Shown: positions 1-8,991, numbered from the stretch's first letter. The stretch is DNA of 41,392 nucleotides from Lyngbya confervoides BDU141951 (GCF_000817775.3 NZ_JTHE03000039.1:11492-52883), one strand, 5' to 3'. The notes: generated by a model not told the origin, from the letters alone. Numbers and translations: made by a program.

Positions 1-1859
1 TCCCACAGCCGCACGGTCTGGTCAGAACTGCCACTGACGATGGACTGGCCATCGGGACTGAAGGCCACGGACCCGACACTGGCCTCATGGCCTCTCAAAA
101 TCTTCGATAAAACCTGATTAGATGGCTGAAGCAAAATATCCTCTGAAACTAAATCAGACTGCTTAAGATTGGGAAATTTAAGAAAATTCGATCGTCCTAA
201 CCCCACGGCAGCAATGCCATTTTTCAATCCTTCAAGCGGATTGGTTTGGGTCAGCAGTTTTGCAGTCACTTCATATTGCCTCATCCGTTGAAATTCTGCC
301 TGCTGAAGTTGATAGACAGCAAAGAGTGCAACGAGACTAGAAAACACCGTGGCTCCGCCCATGACCAACAGAACCCAACGCCGCTGTCGCCGTCGCTGCC
401 GTTCCGCCTTGTCTGCTGAGATCGCACTCTCGTCCAAGAACTGCATTGCGAGTTCAAAATCTGGGTCATATCGTTTGCCCCACGCTTCATTGGGTTGTAT
501 TTCGTTGCGCCAACTCTTCACAATTGACAACTCTGGATCTTGGAGATACGGGGCCGTCCCCGCCTGGAAGCGACGAGCGGTATCGGCCAGTCGCTGATAG
601 ATTTGGACTGATTGGGCCTCTTGATCGACCCATTTTTGCAATTCTTTCCACACTCGCATCAAGCTTTCATGGGAAATATCCAACACCGTCTCTCCCGTGA
701 GCGCATCCCCCACTGGCGGCATAATAAATGACTTTCCCGGTCCCCGAAACGCATTCACTACCGCGATCACATCCTGGGTTTCCGCCGCCGCCACTGCACA
801 GATCTGACTCAACGTTGTCGGTCGTCGAATCCCCCGATTATCCGTTCCCATCTCGGTCAAAGCCTTAAACAAGATTTCAGCAATCTTCCTGGCCCGATCG
901 TCCGGCAATCCCAGATAAATTTCATCCGCATGCTGGGAAAGCGCCTGGGCCATCCCCCCAATCGCTTGGTAATGTTGAAGATCGATGGCCTGATGGGGAT
1001 CGGACTCGGAGCGCCATTTCTCCCAAGTCCGCATCAAGGCATGTTGCAACACGGGCAATTGATCCGGGTTATCTCCCACATCATTCAAAAGTTGATTCAC
1101 CAGTAACGGTGTTATTTTGCCCTGGCAGACTGCCACCGGCCCCTCAATTGCCCGTCGTTTTTGCTCCCGCGTCATCCGGGGAATCAGGTACTGGCTCTCA
1201 TTCATCGCCTCCGGCAAATCCCGGAACTGGGCACAGTCTCCCAGGAAATCAGATCGCAGGGTGATGACCACATAAATCTCGACCTCCTCTTGCTGGACTG
1301 CGGCCAATAATAGCTTCACAAATGCGGCCGTCTCTTCTGCGGCATTGTCGAATTTAGGGTTCGCGTCTTGCCCTTGGGCTCGTTGCTTAAATCGAAAGAG
1401 TTCCTCAAACTGGTCGACCACCACAAGCAAATTGGTTGGGGTCGGCATCTGGTTGTGCTGCACCACTTCCACCATTCCCAGTGCCCCGCGCCGTAACGTT
1501 GTTTCCGTCACCATACGGTGGAGATCAGGATCGTCAAGGGGAGAATGGTCCGCAAACGTCTGGCTCAGCGCCGCTGCTAAGTTGGCAATCGGGCGATCGC
1601 CTGGGCGCAAAATGGCCACCTGCCAGCGCGACCCGGCTTGGGTCATAAATCCGCGATAGAGAGAGGGCAACAATCCAGCCCGGACCAGCGAGGATTTTCC
1701 ACTCCCCGAGGTCCCGACCACCGCCAAAAAGCGATGCTGCTTGAGCCTTCGCATCAACTCATCGGTTTGCTCCTCTCGCCCAAAGAATAGGTGGCTTTCA
1801 TCTTCCTGAAACGGCCGCAACCCTGGAAATGGATGGGTGAGTGTCTCGGTGGTGATCAT
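1..1859 (-). CDS. nSTAND1 NTPase with WD40 repeats, C-terminus beyond the window
   Basis: A signalling NTPase of the STAND class, cut by the left edge of the window. The ATG at 1859 shares an ATGA overlap with the stop of the upstream TIR-like gene, so the two are translationally coupled. Residues 10-30 carry the PGLRPFQEDE...FFGRE entry motif typical of nSTAND1. Walker A is GTSGSGKSS at about 49-57, and a Walker B-like VVVDQFEELF lies near 145. A single membrane segment (WVLLVMGGATVF) follows a run of Arg residues near residue 495. The first WD40 blade (GHEASVGSVAFSPDGQ) starts near 585 and more blades are expected off-window. By family knowledge the WD40 propeller senses a ligand and the NTPase acts as a switch; the effector would be the coupled TIR-like protein. 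The frame is open throughout the visible part. Which ligand is sensed is not visible. Confidence 0.93.
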   Translation of the reverse strand, partial: MITTETLTHPFPGLRPFQEDESHLFFGREEQTDELMRRLKQHRFLAVVGTSGSGKSSLVRAGLLPSLYRGFMTQAGSRWQVAILRPGDRPIANLAAALSQTFADHSPLDDPDLHRMVTETTLRRGALGMVEVVQHNQMPTPTNLLVVVDQFEELFRFKQRAQGQDANPKFDNAAEETAAFVKLLLAAVQQEEVEIYVVITLRSDFLGDCAQFRDLPEAMNESQYLIPRMTREQKRRAIEGPVAVCQGKITPLLVNQLLNDVGDNPDQLPVLQHALMRTWEKWRSESDPHQAIDLQHYQAIGGMAQALSQHADEIYLGLPDDRARKIAEILFKALTEMGTDNRGIRRPTTLSQICAVAAAETQDVIAVVNAFRGPGKSFIMPPVGDALTGETVLDISHESLMRVWKELQKWVDQEAQSVQIYQRLADTARRFQAGTAPYLQDPELSIVKSWRNEIQPNEAWGKRYDPDFELAMQFLDESAISADKAERQRRRQRRWVLLVMGGATVFSSLVALFAVYQLQQAEFQRMRQYEVTAKLLTQTNPLEGLKNGIAAVGLGRSNFLKFPNLKQSDLVSEDILLQPSNQVLSKILRGHEASVGSVAFSPDGQSIVSGSSDQTVRLW

Positions 1860-3052
1860 GGTGTGGCCCCCCGTTGCCCTTGGGCGATTGCATCCAAAAA
1901 GGGAGCCAAAACCTCAGGCTCAAATGCCCCGAAACTTTCTAAGACGATTGCCTCACGAGTGCGTAACTGCTGTTTGGGTTGGGTTGACGGATCCCGCTTC
2001 AAAATAGCCTTAGCCAATAAAGGGCGCGTCCGATGGGTCAATCCTGCAACTTTGCGTAAATATTGGATTTGCTCGCGTTGCCACCGTTCATCTCCAGCCC
2101 CGTAATAAATCAACACGGCATCACACATCTCCAGATATGCTTCATGTTCTTGACGACGAACCTCCTGGGCCTCTTCCCCAAACATGGGCGTTAAGATTTC
2201 ATAGCCCTGATCAAACAGAAAATCTTCCACTGGGGCAATGTCCTCTCTGTCATTGCGATCACAAATTAAATAAATCCGAATCAGCTCAGGCGGTGGGGAT
2301 TGAGGAGACGATATCGGCTGCAGCTGCTTTAGCTTTTCCTGAATATGGCTCTTCAAATCCTCGATGCTCAATTGCAACAGCTCAGCATCGTTACGCAGGT
2401 TCTGTCTAATTTTTTCAATTCGAGGGTCAAGCTTCTGCCCCTCTGGACTGAGCCAGACAACACGCTGGAAATGGGTGTCCTGTTGGGCTTGATCAACTGC
2501 CAGTTCATGTTGCACCACGATGGATGATCGTTCTTCACCTTCGGGTACGACGCCGTATCGCGCCCCCACTAAATGAATGGATAGGGTACTTTGCTCTAGA
2601 TATTTTTTGACGTCGCTCCTCAGATTAGCATCAGCCGGTAAAGGGCGATCCGGTAAGACCCGATAGTTCATCTGCTCCAACTCCCGCTTAATGCGATCGC
2701 GTTGACCTTGCAAATCTCCAGTGGTTTCTGCCAGATACACCGTTCGTCGTTTATCCAGCTCCTCTGCACCGTTTAAACTTGAATCTTCATTGCCAGCATG
2801 GAAGGTTTTAAGCTGGTCTGTAATCTCAGTGGCCAGATCAGCGACCCGTAACAAATACTCTGCCTTCATCTCTTGACCAAACTCTGGGCGGATCTCTTTG
2901 GCCTTTTCACTGGCTTGATCAATTTTGTAAAACGAATATCCCAACAGATTCTTGAGCATTTCAGGCTCTTGCTGATCTTGGGATAAGGGATATTTTAAGA
3001 CTTTGAACAGTCGCCTATTCGCGCAATGCGATGGCGTTTCCTGGCTGGCCAT
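1856..3052 (-). CDS. Multi-TIR-like (DUF4062-type) effector, N-terminus lost to an IS
   Basis: A 398-aa protein with two TIR/DUF4062-like Rossmann domains. A helical linker (LLGYSFYKID, about 37-46) comes first. The first domain spans about 103-245 and has VYLAETTGDLQGQRD, VLPDRPLP and SIHLVGARYGVVPEGE. The second spans about 258-345 and has RIYLICDRNDRED, then MCDAVLIYYGAGD. From my memory of the family, the LFKVLKYPL...LLGYSFY segment normally follows another N-terminal TIR domain. Here only about 12 residues precede it, an in-frame TAA lies just upstream, and insertion-sequence DNA begins at once. So the gene looks beheaded, and its original promoter is gone too. It overlaps the nSTAND1-WD40 gene by 4 bp, the arrangement of an effector-sensor conflict pair. 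The ATG at 3052 may be accidental. Whether anything is still expressed is uncertain. Confidence 0.8.
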   Translation of the reverse strand: MASQETPSHCANRRLFKVLKYPLSQDQQEPEMLKNLLGYSFYKIDQASEKAKEIRPEFGQEMKAEYLLRVADLATEITDQLKTFHAGNEDSSLNGAEELDKRRTVYLAETTGDLQGQRDRIKRELEQMNYRVLPDRPLPADANLRSDVKKYLEQSTLSIHLVGARYGVVPEGEERSSIVVQHELAVDQAQQDTHFQRVVWLSPEGQKLDPRIEKIRQNLRNDAELLQLSIEDLKSHIQEKLKQLQPISSPQSPPPELIRIYLICDRNDREDIAPVEDFLFDQGYEILTPMFGEEAQEVRRQEHEAYLEMCDAVLIYYGAGDERWQREQIQYLRKVAGLTHRTRPLLAKAILKRDPSTQPKQQLRTREAIVLESFGAFEPEVLAPFLDAIAQGQRGATP

Positions 3053-3074
3053 GTCAAAAAATGGGCTCCCAATT

Positions 3075-3817
3075 TAAGGCGGGACAGTTTTGAGAAAAAT
3101 GTATTTTTTGGGAGAGTGCTCTAACCAGGGTTGATCCTGGAGCTGATACCAACAGCAAGAGCACTCACCATGAAAATAGCACAACGCTGTCCGCAAGTGT
3201 TTGCAGCCCTTTGGGGACAAGGAAAATGTTCTATTCGCAATGCCGCCAGGCGGATTGAGATGTCCAAAAGTAGCGTCCATCGGCATAAGCAGGCTATTGA
3301 AAGGCGACAGACCTACCCAGAGTCATGGCTGTGGGAAAGTGAAGAGGGGCTGGCTTGGCTGGCTCGCTTAGTCTGGGCCATCCTCTATTGTTTCGGGATC
3401 AAACAGGGCATTGGCGCTGATAGTCTGTGTGACTTCTTCAAACGGCTTCATTTAGAGCATCGAATGGGTGTTTCTCCAGACGGCTTACGCAAACTCGAAG
3501 TCAAACTCAAGGACGCCATTATTGCCTATGAGCAGCAGCAATCTTGTCAGCAGACGCCTGATAAGCCCATTGAGATTTGTGTCGGGCCGGATGAAGTGTT
3601 CTTTGGAGACCCAACATTGGTGATGTTGGAATTGGTCAGTGGATTTATCTTTATCGAAACCCAGGCCCCAAATCGCCAGCACCAGACCTGGCAGGAGCAA
3701 GTTCAGTCGGCTTTACCCTTTGAACAGTTTCACTGCCGCTTAATGGTGAGTGATCAGGCTAAAGCACTGTTCAAACTGGCTGTGGAGAGCCTGGGATGTC
3801 GGTGGGTGCCAGACCTG
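3075..3817 (+). mobile_element. Insertion sequence remnant, 3' part deleted
   Basis: The left part of an IS, with its transposase start, interrupts the TIR-like gene on one side. On the other side it fuses abruptly to the 3' end of a PIN toxin gene. The right boundary can be placed near 3817 because both coding frames lose their family character there. The left boundary near 3075 is only approximate. No terminal inverted repeat or target duplication can be shown, as expected when the right end is missing. No HIP1 octamer lies inside it, in contrast to most of the surrounding genes. Confidence 0.6.
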
Positions 3818-3823
3818 AGTTGA
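3170..3823 (+). pseudogene. Truncated transposase-like protein (DUF6399-like)
   Basis: A 217-aa N-terminal piece of a cyanobacterial IS-encoded protein. I recognise it as resembling the DUF6399 group of transposase-like proteins, from memory only. An N-terminal helix-turn-helix includes RRIEMSKSSVHRHKQAIERR. A DDE-like core begins with ICVGPDEVFF and later has FIFIETQAPNRQHQTWQEQ and MVSDQAKALFKLAVESLG. It stops at WVPDLS, exactly where the family would continue past PDLFH, because the DNA switches to the antisense of the PIN gene. The start at 3170 (ATG) is preferred over an in-frame upstream start because it begins the conserved MKIAQRCPQVF. With the third catalytic region missing it cannot be an active transposase. 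Confidence 0.75.
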
Positions 3824-4044
3824 AAATCTTCAAAACACTCCCCAGCTTCTTTTGGAGTCAATAACTTGCGGCGCACTTTTTTGCGCAACACAGAGCCCAC
3901 CTCAGCCCAAGCAAAACTTGGACTAATCAGCGCTATTGAAGAGGAAATGGCTTCCAGGATTAGCGCCGTTGCCTGTTCCGATAATGCCTCCGGTGTAAGG
4001 TACGGAATAAGAACACTGGAATCTAAACACCAAACCTTAGGCAC
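3754..4044 (-). pseudogene. VapC-type PIN toxin, C-terminus replaced by IS sequence
   Basis: The start is a clear PIN-domain RNase: MPKVWCLDSSVLIPYL gives the first acidic residue (Asp8) and SFAWAEVGSVLRKKV gives the Glu in the second motif. Native sequence ends at about ECFEDFQ (residue 75). The remaining 21 residues (LRSGTHRHPRLSTASLNSALA) are read from the antisense strand of the truncated transposase. The last part of the PIN fold, with its third and fourth metal-binding acidic residues, is missing, so RNase activity is very unlikely. The start overlaps the end of the antitoxin gene by 8 bp, the usual TA layout. Confidence 0.8.
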
Positions 4045-4292
4045 GACGGTGTTTCCCCTGTCTCATCTCCCGAACAAGTTCCGTCGATTCAGGCTGAACT
4101 CCAGTTCGCTGGAAGATGGCTTGCCGCCGCTGCTGGATGCGCTCATGGGCCGAAAACGCTTGACGGCGAGAGACCTCCTGTTCCAAAGCATTCACGACCA
4201 AATCATTATAAGGACTCGGCATCCACCTTAAGCGCCTTGGCCTGGGCTAATAAATCAGTAGGAAAACGAATGGTTAAACTTTCACGTTTCAT
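4037..4292 (-). pseudogene. VapB-type ribbon-helix-helix antitoxin, frameshifted
   Basis: From the ATG at 4292 the minus strand reads MKRESLTIRFPTDLLAQAKA, a textbook ribbon-helix-helix N-terminus. It continues to KVDAES and then meets a TAA stop near 4207. One base away, another frame continues with YNDLVVNALEQEVSRRQAF and runs to 4037. Removing one T from the run CCTTATAATG restores KVDAES-YNDLVVNALEQEV as one protein of about 87 aa. The ATG at 4222 (MPSPYNDL) would give only the second helix and tail, without the DNA-binding strand. With the toxin also truncated, this is a dead TA locus. A sequencing error cannot be excluded from this window alone. Confidence 0.75.
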
Positions 4293-4467
4293 GGTGAGTT
4301 GCACCACTTGGTTACATCGACTGTAACGATTGTAGCCTTTCATTCCGTGAAGGGTGCTGTGAGAGAACAGATGAGAACTTTTATAACGGCTTAATCCTTG
4401 ACACTTGATGCCATTGAGTAAATCTCATACGCTGAGCTTAGCCATTCTCTTTCACAAGCATCATCGA

Positions 4468-7400
4468 ATGAAAGTCATTCACGGCACTTGGATTCCCGAT
4501 CCGGCAGCAGACTTTATCCAGGAAGGCTGCTTTTATCTATGGATTGAGACCGACCAAAAGCGACGCATCAAAAATGGCCATCCCTATCAGCTCAATGAAG
4601 CCGAGTTAATGGATGTGCTTGTGAATGAGCTGGGAATTGGCGGTGGCAGTGCCGTCAGCGAATACCTCCAACTCACCCCCAAATATTTTCTGCTGCCCAG
4701 CGCTCAGAATGTCCCCCTTCATTCCCCAGAACTATCCCGCTACCTCGAAGAAGATCGTCCCCCTGAGTTCGACTGGCAATGGTGGCAGATTGACTGTCTG
4801 AAGCTAGACATCTATCAACAGTCCTATCGCTTTAATCGTAACCTTGCCTATGGCTTGCAAGTGTTCCAGGATCTCCATTTTCTTGCCTCCATTCAGTTGC
4901 AAGAGATTCAACTAGGGGCGGATATCCTCTTTTGGTATCACTTTTGCCAAGGACTCAAATCCATCATAGCCCGAGACCAATTTATTCCATCCCTGACCTA
5001 TCGGCAGAAGTCCATCGGTTCAGGCAAAAAGCAAACAACAAAATATGAGCTGTACCCCGAATGGGAAATTCTGAGTGATGACTATGAAACCCTCCTAGAG
5101 CGATCGCTGTCCGTCATGCCCTTAGTCTGTTGTGCCGGATTTGGGGAACCTCAAGCGATGGACGGTCTGCATGACCCAGAAACCCTGCTGCGCCATTGCT
5201 CTGAAGTGATTTTGAATCAACTGATTACCAAAACAGACTTTCCCAACGTTTTTACCAAAAGAATTTCAGACACCCTTCTAGAGAGCTGCATTAACCTCAA
5301 ATCGAGTCTTAGTGGATTACATCCCGAAAAAATTCCACCCTTTACAGCATGGTGGCAATGGCGGGATCGAATTGCCCATAGTCAACTCAATCAACAGTTT
5401 CAGCTTTACTTTGTGTTGGAAGCTCCCAACAGAGCAGAAGACCCTTGGGCCTTGATGTTTCATGTGGCTCCGGTGAGCGATCCCTCCCTGCGACTGGCCC
5501 TCCATGACTATTGGCAGTTTCCCAAGAGTCAACGCACAAAAACCCTCAAATCATTGGGGCAAAACTTCGAGCAACAGCTTCTCAAAGGTCTGGGCTATGC
5601 GTCTCGGATTTGCCCAGAGCTGTGGCCAGGACTGGAAACTGCTTCCCCAGAAGGCGTCTATCTTAGCCTAGACCAGGCCGCCCAATTTTTAGAGGAATCA
5701 GCCTGGGTGCTAGAAGATGCCGGCTTTAAGGTAATTGTTCCTGCGTGGTGGACACCCCAAGGACAGCGTCGGGCTAAACTGCGCCTACGGCCCCAAAGCA
5801 AAAAAGCCAGTGCCAGCAGTTCCGGAAAGGGGTACTTCGCCCTAGAAGACTTGGTGGATTACCAGTACGAATTGGCTATGGGGGATGAACCCGTGAGCCT
5901 TCAGGAATGGGAATCGTTGGTGAATGCCAAAACATCGTTGGTGCGGTTTCGGGGCGAGTGGCTTCAGCTCGACCCCAGCAAAATGAAAGAGATGTTGGAG
6001 TTTTGGAAAGCCAATCAAGGAGGAGAAGCCAAGTTATCCCTGTTGGACTTGATGCAAATTGCGGCTGACCCTAGCAGCAACATAGAACTCGATGCCTCCC
6101 GCGATCGCTTCATGGACGAGTTGCTGGGCACGCTCCAAAACAAGAGTCAGCTGAAGCCCGTTGGCCCCCTGCCCGACTTCAAGGGCACTTTGCGAGAGTA
6201 TCAAGACCGAGGGGTTGCGTGGCTGAGCTACCTTGAAAGTGTGGGGCTCAATGGCTGTCTGGCCGATGATATGGGACTGGGGAAAACTGTTCAGGTCATT
6301 GCCCGATTAGTCCTAGAGCGGACTCCCAGCCAACCTCGCAAAAAAGCAAAGCCCACTCAGGTTCCGCCTACCCTCCTCATTGCCCCCACCTCCGTGCTGG
6401 GGAACTGGGTGAAGGAATTGGAACGGTTTGCGCCTCAGCTTCGAGCCATTGTTCATCATGGCAGCGATCGCCCTCAAAGTGTGCAAGACTTCGTCAAGAT
6501 CTGCCAATCTCTAGATGTGGTGATTACCTCCTTTAGCCTGATTCGGAAAGATCTCAAGCTGTTTGAAGCCATGGACTGGCAGCGAATTGTGATTGATGAA
6601 GCCCAAAACATCAAAAATCCCAAAGCCGCCCAAACCAAAGCCATTTTGAAGTTAAAAGCTCCCCATCGATTGGCCTTGACGGGAACCCCCGTTGAAAATC
6701 GTCTCTTAGACTTGTGGTCAATCTTCAATTTTCTAAACCCTGGCTATTTGGGCAAAGAAGCCCAATTTCGCCGCAACTTTGAGCGCCCGATTCAACGCAA
6801 CAATGATCCGATTCGGGCTCAACATTTAAAGACGTTAGTCGAACCGTTTATTTTGCGGCGCGTTAAAACCGATCCAGACATCATTTCAGATCTCCCGGAT
6901 AAGGTTGAACAAAAACTCTTTTGTAACCTGACGAAAGAACAGGCCTCCCTCTACGAAGCTGTTACCAAAACCGTGATCAAAGAACTTCAGAACAGTGAGG
7001 GGATTCAGCGGCAGGGCATCATGCTCTCGACCTTGATGAAACTGAAGCAAATCTGTAATCATCCCATGCAGTTCCTCCAAGATAATAGTGATTTTTCCCC
7101 AGAGCGCTCCCATAAACTGAGCCGACTCCAGGAAATGACCGCTGAGGTGATTGAGGAAGGCGAAAGCCTGTTGATCTTTACCCAGTTTACAGAGATTGGG
7201 GATGCCCTCCAGCATCGGCTACGGCAACAGTTCTACAACACCTATTACATTCATGGTGGAACGAGCCGGACGAAGCGAGAGACGATGATTCGTGAATTTC
7301 AAGATCCGGAAACGCCACCCTCCGTGTTCATTTTGTCCCTGAAAGCGGGAGGGGTTGGGATTACCCTCACCAAAGCCAACCATGTTTTCCACTTTGATCG

Positions 7401-7647
7401 CTGGTGGAATCCTGCCGTTGAAGATCAGGCGACCGACCGTGCCTTTCGAATTGGTCAAACGAAAAATGTGTTCGTGCATAAATTTGTGGCCATTGGCACA
7501 TTAGAGGAGCGCATTGACCAAATGATTGAAGACAAGAAAAAGCTAGCGGGAGCTGTGGTGGGCAATGATGAATCGTGGCTGACGCAACTGGACAATGAAA
7601 CCTTCAAACAGCTCATTGCCTTGAACAAAAACGCCATCTTAGAGTAG
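4468..7647 (+). CDS. SNF2-family DEAD/DEAH helicase
   Basis: A 1059-aa SWI2/SNF2 ATPase. The ATG at 4468 is chosen because MKVIHGTWIPDPAADF is the usual start in this family, and a TTGACA at 4398-4403 fits a promoter downstream of the alternative ATG at 4405. The N-terminal half is the SNF2-associated bacterial domain. The ATPase core has Walker A DDMGLGKTVQV near residue 600, the DEAQ box VIDEAQNIKNPKAAQ near 708, and ALTGTPVENRL. Helicase domain 2 has GVGITLTKANHVFHFDRWW and the Arg-finger motif TDRAFRIGQT near 990. Such enzymes translocate on double-stranded DNA and remodel protein-DNA complexes. The gene sits 12 bp upstream of a SWIM zinc-finger gene, a pairing also seen in Bacillus ywqA-ywqB. 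It looks intact and shares HIP1 sites with the chromosome. Confidence 0.95.
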   Translation: MKVIHGTWIPDPAADFIQEGCFYLWIETDQKRRIKNGHPYQLNEAELMDVLVNELGIGGGSAVSEYLQLTPKYFLLPSAQNVPLHSPELSRYLEEDRPPEFDWQWWQIDCLKLDIYQQSYRFNRNLAYGLQVFQDLHFLASIQLQEIQLGADILFWYHFCQGLKSIIARDQFIPSLTYRQKSIGSGKKQTTKYELYPEWEILSDDYETLLERSLSVMPLVCCAGFGEPQAMDGLHDPETLLRHCSEVILNQLITKTDFPNVFTKRISDTLLESCINLKSSLSGLHPEKIPPFTAWWQWRDRIAHSQLNQQFQLYFVLEAPNRAEDPWALMFHVAPVSDPSLRLALHDYWQFPKSQRTKTLKSLGQNFEQQLLKGLGYASRICPELWPGLETASPEGVYLSLDQAAQFLEESAWVLEDAGFKVIVPAWWTPQGQRRAKLRLRPQSKKASASSSGKGYFALEDLVDYQYELAMGDEPVSLQEWESLVNAKTSLVRFRGEWLQLDPSKMKEMLEFWKANQGGEAKLSLLDLMQIAADPSSNIELDASRDRFMDELLGTLQNKSQLKPVGPLPDFKGTLREYQDRGVAWLSYLESVGLNGCLADDMGLGKTVQVIARLVLERTPSQPRKKAKPTQVPPTLLIAPTSVLGNWVKELERFAPQLRAIVHHGSDRPQSVQDFVKICQSLDVVITSFSLIRKDLKLFEAMDWQRIVIDEAQNIKNPKAAQTKAILKLKAPHRLALTGTPVENRLLDLWSIFNFLNPGYLGKEAQFRRNFERPIQRNNDPIRAQHLKTLVEPFILRRVKTDPDIISDLPDKVEQKLFCNLTKEQASLYEAVTKTVIKELQNSEGIQRQGIMLSTLMKLKQICNHPMQFLQDNSDFSPERSHKLSRLQEMTAEVIEEGESLLIFTQFTEIGDALQHRLRQQFYNTYYIHGGTSRTKRETMIREFQDPETPPSVFILSLKAGGVGITLTKANHVFHFDRWWNPAVEDQATDRAFRIGQTKNVFVHKFVAIGTLEERIDQMIEDKKKLAGAVVGNDESWLTQLDNETFKQLIALNKNAILE

Positions 7648-7659
7648 GAGACTCACATC

Positions 7660-8502
7660 ATGGCTCAAAAAACGAAAACTTGGTGGGGAAAGACTTTTGT
7701 CGAAGCCTTAGAGGGCTTCTGTGATCCAGGCCGCTTGTCACGTGGACGATCTTATTCGGGGTCCAACCGCTTAAAGAGTTTCAATATTCACGAAGGGGAA
7801 GCGATCGCCTCCGTTCGAGGCAATGTCAACCCGTATTTTGGGGTTTATAAGGAGCCAACCTATCACACGACGGTCAAGCTCTCACCGATTAGTGCTAAAA
7901 ACTGGAGCAGTATTATTGAACAGATTGGTTCTAAGGCGAGTTTTGTGTCCAAGTTGATGCTCAATGAAATCCCAGAGAATATCGAGGATTGCTTTAAGCC
8001 TGTGGGCGTTAACTTTTTACCGAGATCAAAAAAAGATTGTGATTGGCGTTGTAGCTGCCCTGACTGGGGGAATCCCTGTAAGCATGTGGCAGGTGTCTTT
8101 TATCGCATTGCCCAGGAACTTGATCAAGACCCATTGCTCTTGTTTGAGCTACGGGGCATTTCTCGGGAGGCATTAAAACAGGAATTGAAGCGATCGCCTT
8201 TGGGGCAGACTTTAGTCGATGATTTAAGTGAAGAAGATGCAGCGTTTCCTGAAGCGGTTGACAGTTACTACACACAACCTGAGACTCAAGAGTTACCCAA
8301 AGATCTGAGCTATCAAGACTTTTGGCAAGGACATCCTTCACAAAACCTTCTCCCAAACTCGAAAAGAAGCTTGGTCTCTGCACTTTTAGTCAAAAAACAA
8401 GGAGATTATCCTGCCTTTTGGCATAAGGAAACCTCATTCATTGCGTTGATGGAAGAGTTTTATCAGCGGTTCAGGGATAAAAATCAAAAGTTTTTAGAGT
8501 GA
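7660..8502 (+). CDS. SWIM zinc-finger protein
   Basis: A 280-aa protein starting KTKTWWGKTFVEALEGF, the standard opening of bacterial SWIM proteins that accompany SNF2 helicases. The SWIM motif CSCPDWGNPCKH (CxCx6CxH) lies at about residues 130-142. The segment after it, GVFYRIAQELDQDPLLLFELRG, is also conserved. The Shine-Dalgarno TAGGAG overlaps the stop codon of the helicase gene, so the two are cotranscribed and probably translationally linked. By family knowledge SWIM domains bind DNA or protein, and this one most likely acts with the SNF2 ATPase. The C-terminal third has no recognisable domain. Confidence 0.93.
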   Translation: MAQKTKTWWGKTFVEALEGFCDPGRLSRGRSYSGSNRLKSFNIHEGEAIASVRGNVNPYFGVYKEPTYHTTVKLSPISAKNWSSIIEQIGSKASFVSKLMLNEIPENIEDCFKPVGVNFLPRSKKDCDWRCSCPDWGNPCKHVAGVFYRIAQELDQDPLLLFELRGISREALKQELKRSPLGQTLVDDLSEEDAAFPEAVDSYYTQPETQELPKDLSYQDFWQGHPSQNLLPNSKRSLVSALLVKKQGDYPAFWHKETSFIALMEEFYQRFRDKNQKFLE

Positions 8503-8505
8503 ACG

Positions 8506-8919
8506 CTATCCTAGGGAATCCCAGAGCCAATCCAAACTCAACTCAAATCCTGGCAACACTTCTTCATTGGCGATCGCCTCAGGCTTCTCTAGAATTTCAA
8601 CCGGCTGTCCTTGCCGATAAAGTTCAACCGTCTGATTCTCAGGATTGATCAGCCATCCGAGCCGAACTCCAGCATCCAGATATTCCTGCATCTTTTCCCG
8701 TACAGGATGCAGGCTATCGTTAGGAGACATTAGTTCCAAGACAAAATCTGGTGCAATGGGTGGAAACTTGCGGCGATCTTCAGGAGGCAGAGCATCCCAG
8801 CGAGACTTTTCAACCCATGACAGATCAGGAGAGCGATCGCCCCCACCGAAAGCCTTTAAGCGAAAGCAGGTTGACGAATCGAAAACGTATCCCAGCTTGT
8901 ATCGTCGGTTCCAAATCAC
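8506..8919 (-). pseudogene. Uma2-family (DUF820) endonuclease-like, N-terminus missing
   Basis: What remains is the C-terminal two thirds of a Uma2/DUF820 protein, a PD-(D/E)XK-like nuclease fold common in cyanobacteria. Visible motifs are IWNRRYKLGYVFDSS, RSPDLSWVEKSRW, APDFVLELMSPNDS with the core acidic pair, and REKMQEYLDAGVRLGWLI with the conserved Lys. The only start is GTG at 8919, in the middle of what should be a helix preceding WNRRY. The usual first 50-60 residues are absent, and the DNA upstream is AT-rich MazEF promoter sequence. The SWIM gene ends 3 bp from its stop, converging. It is probably a non-functional remnant. Confidence 0.75.
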
Positions 8920-8929
8920 AAAATCCGCG

Positions 8930-8959
8930 TTTAGTCAAATTTGCCAAAGTTTAGTCAAA
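8930..8959 (+). repeat. Two direct TTTAGTCAAA repeats, 20 bp apart
   Basis: The 10-mer TTTAGTCAAA occurs at 8930-8939 and again at 8950-8959, a spacing of exactly 20 bp or about two helical turns. It sits at the broken end of the Uma2 gene and about 33 bp upstream of the mazEF -10 box. It could be an activator or repressor site for mazEF, or a trace of the deletion that beheaded Uma2. Confidence 0.6.
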
Positions 8960-8991
8960 GTCAAGATAATGGGTCTTATTTGGAGTAAGGC

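Noticed and set aside
4405-4467. Earlier ATG for the SNF2 helicase
   Set aside because: The extra 21 residues are not like the family start, and a TTGACA lies directly before it.
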